64,000 nucleotides of DNA, from positions 170,364-234,363 of the forward strand of contig NZ_CAAJGM010000285.1 of assembly GCF_900996235.1 (NCBI RefSeq), read 5' to 3'. The position numbers and the translations under genes were made by a program. Below, in pieces: positions 9,042 to 17,398 of this stretch. The notes beneath the pieces are model-generated. The model saw nothing but the letters and a program-made list of their open reading frames with translations, did not search any database and was not told the DNA's origin. How positions within the stretch are numbered: position 1 is the first letter of the stretch; every line of letters starts with the position of its first letter. Origin of the DNA: Paraburkholderia sp. BCC1885 (lineage in GTDB: Bacteria; Pseudomonadota; Gammaproteobacteria; Burkholderiales; Burkholderiaceae).

Positions 9042-10001
9042 ATGAGCACCACGGATACGACTCTGACTGAAGCCGAGATCCTGCTGGCGCAACCGCGCGG
9101 TTTTTGCGCGGGTGTCGATCGGGCCATCGAAATCGTCGAACGCGCGATCAAGCTGCACGGTTCACCTATCTACGTGCGCCACGAAATCGTTCACAACGCG
9201 TATGTCGTCGAGGATCTGCGCAAGAAGGGCGCCATTTTCATCGAGCAGCTCGAGGAAGTGCCGGCCGGCAACACCGTCATTTTCAGCGCGCACGGCGTGT
9301 CGAAAGACGTGCGGGCGGAAGCCGAGTCGCGTGGTTTGCGCGTCTATGACGCCACCTGTCCGCTCGTCACCAAGGTGCATATCGAAGTGGCAAAGATGCG
9401 CCAGGAAGGCTTCGACATCGTGATGATCGGCCACAAGGGCCACCCCGAGGTAGAAGGGACGATGGGGCAGGCGGCCGAGGGCATGTATCTGGTCGAAGAT
9501 ATCGAGGACGTGCAGGCGCTGCAGCTCGCCGATCCCGACCGCATCGCCTTTGTCACGCAAACCACGCTGTCGGTGGACGACGCCGCCGAGATCATCGCCG
9601 CGCTCAAGGCCAAGTTTCCGGCCATCAAGGAGCCGAAGAAGCAGGACATCTGCTACGCCACGCAGAATCGTCAGGACGCGGTCAAGTTTATGGCGCCGCA
9701 ATGCGATGTGGTGATCGTGGTGGGCAGCCCCAATAGCTCGAACTCGAACCGCCTGCGCGAAGTCGCCGAGAAGCGCGGGATCCCCTCCTATATGGTGGAC
9801 TCGCCCGACCAGATCGATCCGGCGTGGATCGTCGGCAAGCGCCGCATCGGCGTGACCGCCGGCGCTTCGGCGCCGGAAGTGCTGGCGCAGGCCGTCATCG
9901 CCCGTCTGCGTGAGCTGGGTGTGCGCAATGTGCGCGCGCTCGAAGGGATCGAGGAAAATATCGCATTCCCGCTGCCGCGCGGTTTGGGTCTACCGGCCTG
10001 A
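9042..10001 (+). CDS. ispH: 4-hydroxy-3-methylbut-2-enyl diphosphate reductase
   Basis: IspH is the last enzyme of the MEP isoprenoid pathway; it makes IPP and DMAPP with a [4Fe-4S] cluster. The three cluster cysteines are visible at C22 (RGFCAGVDRA), C106 (YDATCPLVTK) and C204 (QDICYATQNRQ). VGSPNSSNSNRL and the conserved ASAPEVL motif are present. At 319 residues it has normal length. It is the second gene of an operon with fkpB and ends at a strong terminator. Confidence 0.97.
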   Translation: MSTTDTTLTEAEILLAQPRGFCAGVDRAIEIVERAIKLHGSPIYVRHEIVHNAYVVEDLRKKGAIFIEQLEEVPAGNTVIFSAHGVSKDVRAEAESRGLRVYDATCPLVTKVHIEVAKMRQEGFDIVMIGHKGHPEVEGTMGQAAEGMYLVEDIEDVQALQLADPDRIAFVTQTTLSVDDAAEIIAALKAKFPAIKEPKKQDICYATQNRQDAVKFMAPQCDVVIVVGSPNSSNSNRLREVAEKRGIPSYMVDSPDQIDPAWIVGKRRIGVTAGASAPEVLAQAVIARLRELGVRNVRALEGIEENIAFPLPRGLGLPA

Positions 10002-10024
10002 CACTTCGCTGGTGTCTCTGTAAG

Positions 10025-10050
10025 AAAAGCGCGCCTCGGCGCGCTTTTTT
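10025..10050 (+). terminator. Rho-independent terminator after ispH
   Basis: A 10-bp stem (AAAAGCGCGC / GCGCGCTTTT, 10025-10034 and 10039-10048) with a CTCG loop is followed by further T residues. Confidence 0.92.
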
Positions 10051-10539
10051 GTGTCCGCTGTCTGGCCGTGAGTCCCGTTAATAAGTACCAGATCAAAAAA
10101 CAGGCTCCTTTTCCGCCTCGGCGACACAAATTTTTTGCCCGCAGACGATTTTATTTTATCGTCCACCCATCGATCGATCCCCATTTAATTCACCGATATT
10201 CGTCCTCGGTTATTTTTGATGCACTAAAATTGTGCGAGTGAGCGGGGGCATATAGAAACGTAATACCTATTGTGCGGCGCGATGAAATCAGGGGCGAGCC
10301 GGGATCGCCGCAACACTTGATGCTGCTGGGGTCTACGGTGGTGCAACTGATGCACGAAAAAATGTCGCAACCGGGTTGCGCCTTTAGCGGGTTATTGCTC
10401 GCAAAATGCGGTTGCAATGCAGGAAAACCCTGCCGTTTCAACAATATTGCCCATCGCATAATTGGAGTTACAATGCGCGCGTTCTCAAGGCCTCTGGGTC
10501 TGGAGCAATGAATTTGGCAAGGCGCTGGAGACCTACTTA
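10051..10539. other. 489-bp non-coding interval upstream of the decayed livK
   Basis: The interval is richer in A/T than its surroundings (for example 10146-10215). Small ORFs on both strands have no recognisable family features and poor composition. It may hold the promoter of the liv operon or more decayed sequence. I see no RNA gene or clear operator. Confidence 0.5.
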
Positions 10540-11289
10540 ATGCGAGTCAAGTTTGCTTACGCCGCGTCCGTCAAGGCCACGGTTGAGATGCTGACCGCGG
10601 GCAGCAAGAAGCGCGATGACGAGGCGAATCACGACGCAAACGTCGCCGCCGGTCATGCGGCCCCATTAATGGGAAGGATTGCCGATTCAGGCAACTACAA
10701 CGAAAACGGGGCGCGATTGACGGCTGCGGACATCACCACCGAAGGGCAGGCGAGCCGCGGCCGGCGCCACGAGGTCTCGGGCGTCCGGACCATCCTCACC
10801 ACGATCAAGAGTGTCCAGCCGGGCGTAAGCCGATCCGGCGGGACGGACACGACGGACGGGCGGCCTGCACAACAGGCGGCTGCGTCCGGTATCAGGGCAA
10901 AAATCCTTGGCGGCGACGGCGTGTGTACCGACAAGGTGGGGAAGCTGGCGGGATTCGCCATGCGCAACCCGGTCTGTGCGAAGGCGCAAGTCGCGCTTTC
11001 GGATGAGAACCCGGGAATGGACTTCAAGCCGCAGGCCGAAGACCGTTCCCACACGCTGGTGCAGATTGACGCGCCGTTCGCGCACGAGGCCTTGTGCGTG
11101 ATCGTCGCTGCAATGAAGCGCGCCAATTCATTCGACGCGCCCAAGGTGCTGGCTGCGACGCCGTCCACCGGTTACGGGGTAACCGGCGGCCTCGCAATCG
11201 ACTACAAGGGTGATTTGAAAGAAGGCGCCATTACGCTTTACGACTTCAGGGACAGCGAAGCCGCGGTCCTCGACGCCGTAGAGATGTGA
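10540..11289 (+). pseudogene. livK: Decayed branched-chain amino acid ABC transporter substrate-binding protein (LivK-like) with internal deletion
   Basis: The ATG at 10540 follows a GGAG and opens a continuous 249-codon frame whose blocks match LivK-type proteins in order: a GHAAPLxGxIA...NENGARL segment near the N terminus, a TILTTIK block (81-90), GIRAKILGGDGVC (118-129), MKRANSFDAPKVLAA (192-206) and KGDLKEGAITLYDF (224-236). Intact homologues are about 370-400 residues; the ~120 residues between GARL and TILTTIK are missing. The lipoprotein lipobox is spoiled (MLTAGSKK where a Cys is expected). Many conserved positions are changed, yet the frame is open. It lies at the livK position ahead of livHMGF. 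A divergent but functional protein cannot be excluded. Confidence 0.75.
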
Positions 11290-11515
11290 TGACGGGAGTA
11301 CAGCCTGGCGGCACCGCTGGCCCACCCAATGGTGTCGTTTTTGCATCCGGTTCCGACGACGCGGCGACTTTCCGGTCGCACGCCGAGTAGGTAGCGGATA
11401 ACCCTTACCGGTCTTTTACATCAGTACCCGCAGTGCCGTTGCGATTCCGGCCCGCATGACTGCCCACCAGTCGATGCAGGACGCGAATCCAGTCGCACGG
11501 GCTAAGGAGCTTTAA

Positions 11516-12466
11516 ATGGATATCTTCATCCAGCAGATCCTCAACGGACTGGTGCTTGGCAGCGTTTACGCCATCATCGCACTGGGCTATACGATGGTTT
11601 ACGGCATCTTGGGCATCATCAACTTCGCTCACGGCGATGTCTTGATGGTGGGCGCGATGGTTGCGCTCTCCGCCATAGGCGTGCTTCAGAACCACTTTCC
11701 GGGGCTCGGCCACGTGCCGACGCTCATCATCGCGTTGATCATCGCGGCGGCTGTCTGCTCGGTGGTCGGCTACACGATCGAGCGCGTGGCCTACCGGCCG
11801 TTGCGCCGGGCGCCGCGTCTCGCGCCGCTGATCACCGCCATCGGCGTGTCGATCCTGCTGCAGACGCTCGCGATGATGATCTGGTCGCGCAATCCGCTGC
11901 CGTTCCCGCAACTGCTGCCCACCGATCCGCTCAACGTGATCAAGGCCGGACCCAACAATCCGGGCGCCGTGATTTCGGTGACTGAAATCACGATCATCGT
12001 GGTGGCGTTCCTCGTGATGGGCGGCCTGCTGCTGCTCGTGCACAAGACGAAGCTCGGCCGTGCGATGCGCGCGATCGCCGAAAATCCGAACGTGGCGAGC
12101 CTGATGGGCGTGAACCCGAACTTCGTGATCTCGGCCACTTTCATGATCGGCTCGGCGCTTGCCGCGCTGGCCGGCGTGATGATCGCCTCGGAATACGGCA
12201 ACGCTCACTTCTACATGGGCTTCATCCCTGGTCTGAAGGCCTTTACCGCGGCCGTGCTGGGCGGCATCGGCAATCTCGGCGGTGCGATGGTCGGCGGCGT
12301 GGTGCTCGGTCTGATCGAGCAGCTCGGCGCGGGCTACATCGGCAACCTCACGGGCGGCGTGTTCGGCAGTAATTATCAGGACGTGTTCGCTTTCATCGTG
12401 CTGATCGTCGTGCTGGTGTTCCGTCCGTCGGGCCTGCTCGGCGAACGTGTCGCGGATCGCGCCTGA
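11516..12466 (+). CDS. livH: Branched-chain amino acid ABC transporter permease LivH
   Basis: The 316-residue inner-membrane permease starts with the typical MDIFIQQILNGLVLGSVYAI and contains eight or so hydrophobic segments with the GLIAFTAAVLGGIGNLGGAMVGG-type signature near 235-265. It forms the LivH-LivM membrane channel of the high-affinity Leu/Ile/Val importer. GGAG precedes the ATG. Twenty-four bases separate it from livM. The cognate binding-protein gene next door appears decayed, so a binding protein encoded elsewhere is probably used. Confidence 0.93.
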   Translation: MDIFIQQILNGLVLGSVYAIIALGYTMVYGILGIINFAHGDVLMVGAMVALSAIGVLQNHFPGLGHVPTLIIALIIAAAVCSVVGYTIERVAYRPLRRAPRLAPLITAIGVSILLQTLAMMIWSRNPLPFPQLLPTDPLNVIKAGPNNPGAVISVTEITIIVVAFLVMGGLLLLVHKTKLGRAMRAIAENPNVASLMGVNPNFVISATFMIGSALAALAGVMIASEYGNAHFYMGFIPGLKAFTAAVLGGIGNLGGAMVGGVVLGLIEQLGAGYIGNLTGGVFGSNYQDVFAFIVLIVVLVFRPSGLLGERVADRA

Positions 12467-12490
12467 TCTCGGGCCATAAGGAGTAAAAAC

Positions 12491-13660
12491 ATGACCTCAA
12501 TTCAACCGATCGAGCCGTCCACGACGCTCATCCCCGAGAAGAACAAGACCAAGACCCTGACGGTCGGCATCATCACCGCAATCCTGGTCATCACGGCCCC
12601 CATGATCATCGGCGCGGCCGGCGGCAATTACTGGGTGCGGGTGCTCGACTTCGCCATGCTCTACGTGATGCTGGCGCTCGGCCTTAACGTGGTGGTCGGT
12701 TTTGCCGGCCTGCTGGATTTGGGCTACATCGCCTTCTACGCGATCGGCGCCTACACCACGGCGCTGCTGTCGTCGCCGCACCTGTCCACGCAATTCGCGT
12801 GGATCGGCGCCATGTTCCCGCATGGCCTGCATACGCCGTTCTGGATCATCGTGCCGATCGCCATGGCGCTCGCCGCCATGTTCGGCGTGCTGCTCGGCGC
12901 GCCGACGCTGCGTCTGCGGGGCGACTACCTCGCCATCGTGACATTGGGCTTCGGGGAAATCGTGCGGATCTTCATGAACAACCTCGACCGTCCGGTGAAC
13001 ATCACCAACGGCCCGCAGGGGATCACGGGGATCGATCCGGTGCAGGTGGGCGGCTTCAGCCTCGCGCAGACGCACACCTTCCTCGGCTTCCAGTTCACGA
13101 CGGTGTACATGTATTACTACCTGTTCGTGCTCTGCTCGCTGCTGGTGATCTGGGTATGTACGCGTCTGCAGCACTCGCGGATCGGCCGCGCATGGGCCGC
13201 CATCCGTGAAGACGAAATCGCCGCCAAGGCGATGGGCATCAACACCCGCAACGTGAAGCTGCTGGCGTTTGCGATGGGCGCGTCGTTCGGCGGCCTGTCG
13301 GGCGCGATGTTCGGCGGCTTCCAGGGCTTCGTGTCGCCGGAATCGTTCACCTTCTGGGAATCGGTCGTGGTGCTGGCCTGCGTGGTGCTGGGCGGCATGG
13401 GCCATATCCCGGGCGTGATTCTCGGTGCGATTCTGCTCGCCGTATTCCCGGAATTCCTGCGTTCGACCATGGGCCCGCTGCAAAACGCCATCTTCGGCCA
13501 TGAAATTGTGGATACCGAAGTGATCCGTCAGTTGCTGTACGGTCTCGCAATGGTTCTCATCATGCTGTACCGCTCGGAAGGCCTGTGGCCGGCTCCGAAG
13601 CACGAGGACAAGATTGCGAAAATCGCCAAGCGCAACAGCAAGAAGCCGGTGCGTGCCTAA
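12491..13660 (+). CDS. livM: Branched-chain amino acid ABC transporter permease LivM
   Basis: The 389-residue protein has a short charged N terminus, then many membrane segments with the LivM signatures LGLNVVVGFAGLLDLGYIAFYAIGAY, TLRLRGDYLAIVTLGFGEIVRI and the EAA-like RAWAAIREDEIAAKAMGIN loop that contacts the ATPases. A basic C-terminal tail follows. It pairs with LivH. An AAGGAG ribosome binding site precedes the ATG. Confidence 0.94.
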   Translation: MTSIQPIEPSTTLIPEKNKTKTLTVGIITAILVITAPMIIGAAGGNYWVRVLDFAMLYVMLALGLNVVVGFAGLLDLGYIAFYAIGAYTTALLSSPHLSTQFAWIGAMFPHGLHTPFWIIVPIAMALAAMFGVLLGAPTLRLRGDYLAIVTLGFGEIVRIFMNNLDRPVNITNGPQGITGIDPVQVGGFSLAQTHTFLGFQFTTVYMYYYLFVLCSLLVIWVCTRLQHSRIGRAWAAIREDEIAAKAMGINTRNVKLLAFAMGASFGGLSGAMFGGFQGFVSPESFTFWESVVVLACVVLGGMGHIPGVILGAILLAVFPEFLRSTMGPLQNAIFGHEIVDTEVIRQLLYGLAMVLIMLYRSEGLWPAPKHEDKIAKIAKRNSKKPVRA

Positions 13661-13739
13661 GGACTGCGCAGGGCCACGGCCCTGCATGGGACGGGCGTAA
13701 GCGCTAAAGCGCTAACTCCCGTCGACAGGAGAAAATTCA

Positions 13740-14516
13740 ATGAGCGATAACAACATCCGCCTGTCCGTCAAAGGCGTGAACAAGCGCTTCGGCGGCTTGC
13801 AGGCTTTGTCGGACGTCGGCCTGGAAATCAAGGCCGGCGAAATCTACGGCCTGATCGGCCCGAACGGCGCCGGCAAGACCACGTTCTTCAACGTGATCAC
13901 GGGGCTATACACGCCGGACTCCGGCGACTTCAAGCTGGACGGCGAGAACTACACGCCGACCGCCGTCTACCAGGTCGCGAAGGCCGGCATTGCGCGGACC
14001 TTCCAGAACATCCGTCTGTTCGGCGGCATGACCGCGCTGGAAAACGTGATGGTGGGCCGTCACGTGCGCACGAAGCACGGCCTGATTGGCGCCGTGTTCC
14101 AGACGCCGTCGGAGCGCAAGGAAGAGCGCGAGATCAAGGAACGCGCGCTCGAACTGCTGGAGTACGTCGGCGTGCTGCAATACGCGGACTACACCTCGCG
14201 CAACCTGTCGTATGGCCACCAGCGCCGTCTGGAGATTGCCCGCGCGCTGGCAACCGATCCGAAGCTGCTCGCACTGGACGAACCGGCGGCCGGCATGAAC
14301 GCGACGGAAAAGGTCGAATTGACCAAGCTGCTCGACAAGATCCGCGGGGACGGCAAGACCATCCTGCTGATCGAGCACGACGTGAAGCTGGTGATGGGCC
14401 TGTGCAACAACATGACAGTGCTCGATTACGGCAAGGTGATTGCCCAGGGTCTGCCGCAAGATGTGCAGAAAGACCCGAAGGTGATTGAGGCTTATCTGGG
14501 TGCGGGGGTCCACTGA
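13740..14516 (+). CDS. livG: Branched-chain amino acid ABC transporter ATP-binding protein LivG
   Basis: The 258-residue ATPase shows Walker A (GPNGAGKTT), the family phrase GIARTFQNIRLF, the signature region (RNLSYGHQRRLEIARAL, where YGHQ replaces the common SGGQ as in other LivG proteins), Walker B (LLALDEPAAGMN) and the switch His (LIEHDVK). It energises LivHM. It ends in TGATG shared with the livF start. It has a good AGGAG site at 13727-13731. Confidence 0.95.
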   Translation: MSDNNIRLSVKGVNKRFGGLQALSDVGLEIKAGEIYGLIGPNGAGKTTFFNVITGLYTPDSGDFKLDGENYTPTAVYQVAKAGIARTFQNIRLFGGMTALENVMVGRHVRTKHGLIGAVFQTPSERKEEREIKERALELLEYVGVLQYADYTSRNLSYGHQRRLEIARALATDPKLLALDEPAAGMNATEKVELTKLLDKIRGDGKTILLIEHDVKLVMGLCNNMTVLDYGKVIAQGLPQDVQKDPKVIEAYLGAGVH

Positions 14517-15232
14517 TGGCTACGGCAATGTTGAAAATCAAGGGCCTGCAGGTCAATTACGGCGGCATTCAGGCAGTCAAGGGGATCGACCTGGAAGTGG
14601 CGCAGGGCGAACTGGTCACGCTGATCGGCGCGAACGGCGCAGGCAAGACCACTACCATGAAGGCGATCACCGGGCTGAAGGCATACGGCGCGGGCGACAT
14701 CGAGTACATGGGCGAGTCGATCAAGGGCCTGCCCGCACATGAGTTGCTCAAGCGCGGTCTGGCGATGGTGCCGGAAGGGCGCGGCATTTTCTCGCGCATG
14801 TCGATCATCGAAAACATGCAGATGGGCGCGTATCTGCGCAACGACACGGACGCCATCAAGGCCGACGTCGATCGCATGTTCGGCTTCTTCCCGCGTCTGA
14901 AGGAACGCGCCACGCAGTACGCGGGCACGTTGTCGGGCGGCGAGCAGCAGATGCTGGCCATGGCGCGCGCCATCATCAGCAAGCCCAAGCTGCTGTTGCT
15001 CGACGAGCCGTCGATGGGCCTCTCGCCGATCATGGTCGAGAAGATCTTCGAAGTGGTGCGCGCGATCTCCTCCGAAGGCATGACCGTGCTGCTGGTCGAG
15101 CAGAACGCGCGTCTCGCGCTGCAGGCGGCGAATCGCGGCTACGTGATGGACTCGGGGCTGGTGACGATGTCCGGCGACGCGAAGCAGATGCTCGACGATC
15201 CGAAGGTGCGCGCTGCTTACCTCGGCGAGTAA
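14516..15232 (+). CDS. livF: Branched-chain amino acid ABC transporter ATP-binding protein LivF
   Basis: The 238-residue ATPase has Walker A (GANGAGKTTT), ABC signature (LSGGEQQMLAMARA), Walker B (LLLLDEPSMGLSP) and the switch region LLVEQNAR typical of LivF. Its ATG overlaps the livG stop by one base, indicating translational coupling. It is the last gene of the operon and is followed by a terminator. Confidence 0.95.
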   Translation: MATAMLKIKGLQVNYGGIQAVKGIDLEVAQGELVTLIGANGAGKTTTMKAITGLKAYGAGDIEYMGESIKGLPAHELLKRGLAMVPEGRGIFSRMSIIENMQMGAYLRNDTDAIKADVDRMFGFFPRLKERATQYAGTLSGGEQQMLAMARAIISKPKLLLLDEPSMGLSPIMVEKIFEVVRAISSEGMTVLLVEQNARLALQAANRGYVMDSGLVTMSGDAKQMLDDPKVRAAYLGE

Positions 15233-15284
15233 CGTCTAACGGGCGATGGGCGGCGCGAAACGCCGCTCTCGTCTGCGCAAGGAA

Positions 15285-15323
15285 AAAGGCCGCATGCGTT
15301 GTTTCAGCATGCGGCCTTTGTCA
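15285..15323. terminator. Terminator between livF and the GNAT gene
   Basis: A 13-bp perfect inverted repeat (AAAGGCCGCATGC at 15285-15297, GCATGCGGCCTTT at 15307-15319) with a 9-base loop lies between convergent genes. An A run precedes it and a T run follows, so it could act on both strands. Confidence 0.88.
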
Positions 15324-15351
15324 TTTCGGGCGGTGACTGGCGGTGACCGTT

Positions 15352-15840
15352 TTATGCGGGAGCGCCGCTTGCGGCTGGCGCCGCGTCGGCGTATTGACCC
15401 AGCCGTTTGCCCATGCTGATCACAGCATCCGCCCGATAGCCCAGCGCTTCATAAAACCCGCGGATGTCGTCCTTCGCGCAGAGCACCTGCAGATTCACCT
15501 TCGGACAGCCACGCGCGGTCAGCGCCGCCTCCGCGTGCGCGACCAGCCGTGTGCCGATGCCGTGGCGTCGCTGCGCCGCGTCCACCGCCAGCGAATACAT
15601 CCAGCCGCGATGACCGTCGTAGCCGGCCATCACCGTGCCGACCAGACGTCCGTCGAGTTCGGCGACAAAGAACAGCTCCGGCTGCGTCGTCATCTTGTTG
15701 GCGATCGACAGATGCGGGTTGCGCTGCGGCCGGGTGGTGTCCCGATACTCGGGAAACGCCTCTTGCCACAATGCGACCACGGCATCCGTATCGCCGGCAT
15801 CGAAGCAGCGGATCGCAAGCGGCGTGGTCGTCGACGTCAT
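15352..15840 (-). CDS. GNAT-family N-acetyltransferase (YpeA-like)
   Basis: The 162-residue protein has a single GNAT fold with the acetyl-CoA loop QRRHGIGTRLV and the preceding VGTVMAGYDGHRGWMYSLAV strand typical of YpeA. The substrate is unknown. It lies 17 bases after argD on the same strand and is probably in the argD transcript, so an N-acyl amino acid link is possible but unproven. Confidence 0.85.
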   Translation of the reverse strand: MTSTTTPLAIRCFDAGDTDAVVALWQEAFPEYRDTTRPQRNPHLSIANKMTTQPELFFVAELDGRLVGTVMAGYDGHRGWMYSLAVDAAQRRHGIGTRLVAHAEAALTARGCPKVNLQVLCAKDDIRGFYEALGYRADAVISMGKRLGQYADAAPAASGAPA

Positions 15841-15857
15841 GAGTGGCTCCTCACCGA

Positions 15858-17042
15858 TTACAGGGTGTCGAGAATCGAGCGCAGCATCGTCATCATCTGG
15901 TCGATTTCCGCGTGGGTCACGTTCAGGGCCGGCATGAAGCGCAGCAGATTCGGGCGCGCGGCGTTCAGCAGCAGGCCGTCCGGCTGCAGGTTGCGCGCCT
16001 TTTCGACGATCTGGTTGCCGATGTCCTTGCCGAGCAGCAGCGCGCGCAGCAGCCCTTCGCCACGCTCGCCCTCGAAACCGCGCTCTTCCGACAGTTCCAG
16101 CAGCTTCGCCTTCAGGTACTCGCCGCGCTCGCGCACGCCTTCGAGGAAGCCCGGCGCCGTCAGTTGCGAGATCACCGAATAGCCGACCGCCGTCATCAGC
16201 GGATTGCCGTTGTAGGTGCCGCCCTGGTCGCCGGCTTCGAATACTTCAACCGCGGACTTGCACAGCAGCGCCGCGAGCGGCACGCCGCCGCCGATACCCT
16301 TGCCGAGCGTCATGATGTCCGGCTCGACGCCCGACAGCTCATACGCGAACAACGTGCCGGCACGGCCGCAACCGCTTTGCACTTCGTCGACGATCAACAG
16401 CAGGTTGTGCTTTTGCGTGAGCGCGCGCAGTGCCTGCATGAATTCGCGGGTGGCGGGGATCACGCCGCCTTCGCCCTGGATCGGTTCGAGCATCACCGCG
16501 ACCGTCTTGCCGTTGATGAGCTTCTCGACCGAGCCGATGTCGTTCAGATCCGCCTTCGGGAAACCCGGCACTTGCGGCGCGTAGATGGTGTCCCAGCCCG
16601 GCTTGCCGCTTGCCGACATGGTGGCGAGCGTGCGGCCGTGGAAGCTGTGGTCGAACGTGATGATTTCAAACGCGCCGTCCTTATGCTTCTTGCCCCACTT
16701 GCGCGCGAGTTTGATGGCGCCTTCGTTGGCTTCCGCGCCGCTGTTGGCGAAGAACACCTTGTCGAAGCAGCTGTGCTGCGTGAGCAGACCGGCGAGCTGG
16801 GCCATCGGCGCGTTGTAGAAGGCGGGTGACGGATTGATCAGCAGTTGCGCCTGCTTGTTCAGCGCTTCGATCATGCCGTCGTTGCAATGGCCGAGGGCAT
16901 TGACCGCCCAGCCCTGGATGAAATCCAGATAGCGCTTGCCGTTGTTGTCGTAGATCCACGAGCCCTTGCCGTGCGTGAAAACGATCTCGGGCCGGTTGGT
17001 GATGTACATCAGCGACTCGACGGGATACTCATTGAAATTCAT
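15858..17042 (-). CDS. argD: Acetylornithine aminotransferase family protein (class III PLP)
   Basis: The 394-residue PLP enzyme has the class III motifs FANSGAEANEGAIKLAR, FHGRT, the PLP-ring Asp in IVDEVQSGCGRAG and the Schiff-base Lys in TLGKGIGGGVPLAA. ArgD-type enzymes transaminate N-acetylglutamate semialdehyde to N-acetylornithine (arginine pathway) and often succinyl-diaminopimelate. The frame is open further upstream, but the ATG at 17042 has GGAG about 10 bases before it, and the upstream frame runs into the leader terminator. The leader described separately suggests arginine control, which supports the arginine-pathway assignment. Confidence 0.88.
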   Translation of the reverse strand: MNFNEYPVESLMYITNRPEIVFTHGKGSWIYDNNGKRYLDFIQGWAVNALGHCNDGMIEALNKQAQLLINPSPAFYNAPMAQLAGLLTQHSCFDKVFFANSGAEANEGAIKLARKWGKKHKDGAFEIITFDHSFHGRTLATMSASGKPGWDTIYAPQVPGFPKADLNDIGSVEKLINGKTVAVMLEPIQGEGGVIPATREFMQALRALTQKHNLLLIVDEVQSGCGRAGTLFAYELSGVEPDIMTLGKGIGGGVPLAALLCKSAVEVFEAGDQGGTYNGNPLMTAVGYSVISQLTAPGFLEGVRERGEYLKAKLLELSEERGFEGERGEGLLRALLLGKDIGNQIVEKARNLQPDGLLLNAARPNLLRFMPALNVTHAEIDQMMTMLRSILDTL

Positions 17043-17106
17043 GGCGGCAGGCTCCGGGCAGTACAGGGATGAAGGAACAGTAAAAAGGAACGGCAAACGC
17101 GAGCGG

Positions 17107-17139
17107 AAAAACAAAAAAGCCACGGCATGCCGTGGCTTT
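17107..17139 (-). terminator. Intrinsic terminator in the argD leader (attenuator)
   Basis: On the minus strand a perfect stem (AAAGCCACGG / CCGTGGCTTT around CATG, 17116-17139) is followed by a U-rich run down to 17107. It lies 65 bases upstream of the argD start and on the same strand, so it would cut argD transcription unless prevented. The 5' arm can alternatively pair with 17183-17191. Confidence 0.88.
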
Positions 17140-17191
17140 CGTGATTCGAACAACATGCGCCTGATCGGCGCGAATCCGTGACAAAGCCGGC
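17129..17191 (-). promoter_or_regulatory. Candidate antiterminator hairpin in the argD leader
   Basis: On the minus strand GCCGGCTTT (complement of 17183-17191) can pair with the terminator 5' arm AAAGCCACGGC (complement of 17129-17139), leaving a 2-base bulge. The stem encloses an inner hairpin (17143-17148 with 17171-17176, and 17158-17161 with 17167-17170). It excludes the terminator. Its 5' arm begins 7 bases after the leader-peptide stop, where a terminating ribosome would cover it. Confidence 0.6.
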
Positions 17192-17198
17192 GGCGTCC

Positions 17199-17249
17199 CT
17201 AAGGGAGCAGCGAGCGGCGACGTCGGAGTTCGGACTGGATGCGGTTCAT
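17199..17249 (-). CDS. Putative arginine-rich leader peptide of argD
   Basis: The minus-strand ORF encodes MNRIQSELRRRRSLLP and stops at TAG. Five of sixteen residues are Arg, with four consecutive Arg codons (CGA CGT CGC CGC). The ATG lies about 7 bases after a -10-like hexamer, so the mRNA is predicted to be leaderless or nearly so; there is no Shine-Dalgarno. It is followed by alternative antiterminator and terminator hairpins and then argD. Ribosome stalling on the Arg codons would leave the antiterminator arm free; completion would mask it. Expression is not shown; the assignment is by layout. Confidence 0.6.
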   Translation of the reverse strand: MNRIQSELRRRRSLLP

Positions 17250-17256
17250 GCGCGAA

Positions 17257-17286
17257 AGAATACGACAACGCGAGCGCCGGTGTAAA
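17257..17286 (-). promoter_or_regulatory. Predicted sigma-70 promoter of the argD leader
   Basis: On the minus strand TTTACA (complement of 17281-17286) is followed after 18 bases by TATTCT (complement of 17257-17262). The match is 5/6 and 4/6 to consensus. The expected start site falls at about 17249-17250, on the first base of the leader-peptide ATG. Confidence 0.55.
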
Positions 17287-17398
17287 CCATGAATTTCGTC
17301 TGCGGCGGATTTTTTTGATCCGCCGCGCGGGCTTTCAGAGCTTACGGTGACGCGCTTCGCGGTTACAAGGGCGGCTCAACGCGTTGCAGGACCGGCGT

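Noticed and set aside
10190..10459. Minus-strand ORF of 89 codons upstream of the decayed livK
   Set aside because: No ribosome binding site, odd amino acid composition and no recognisable family; overlaps other random frames.
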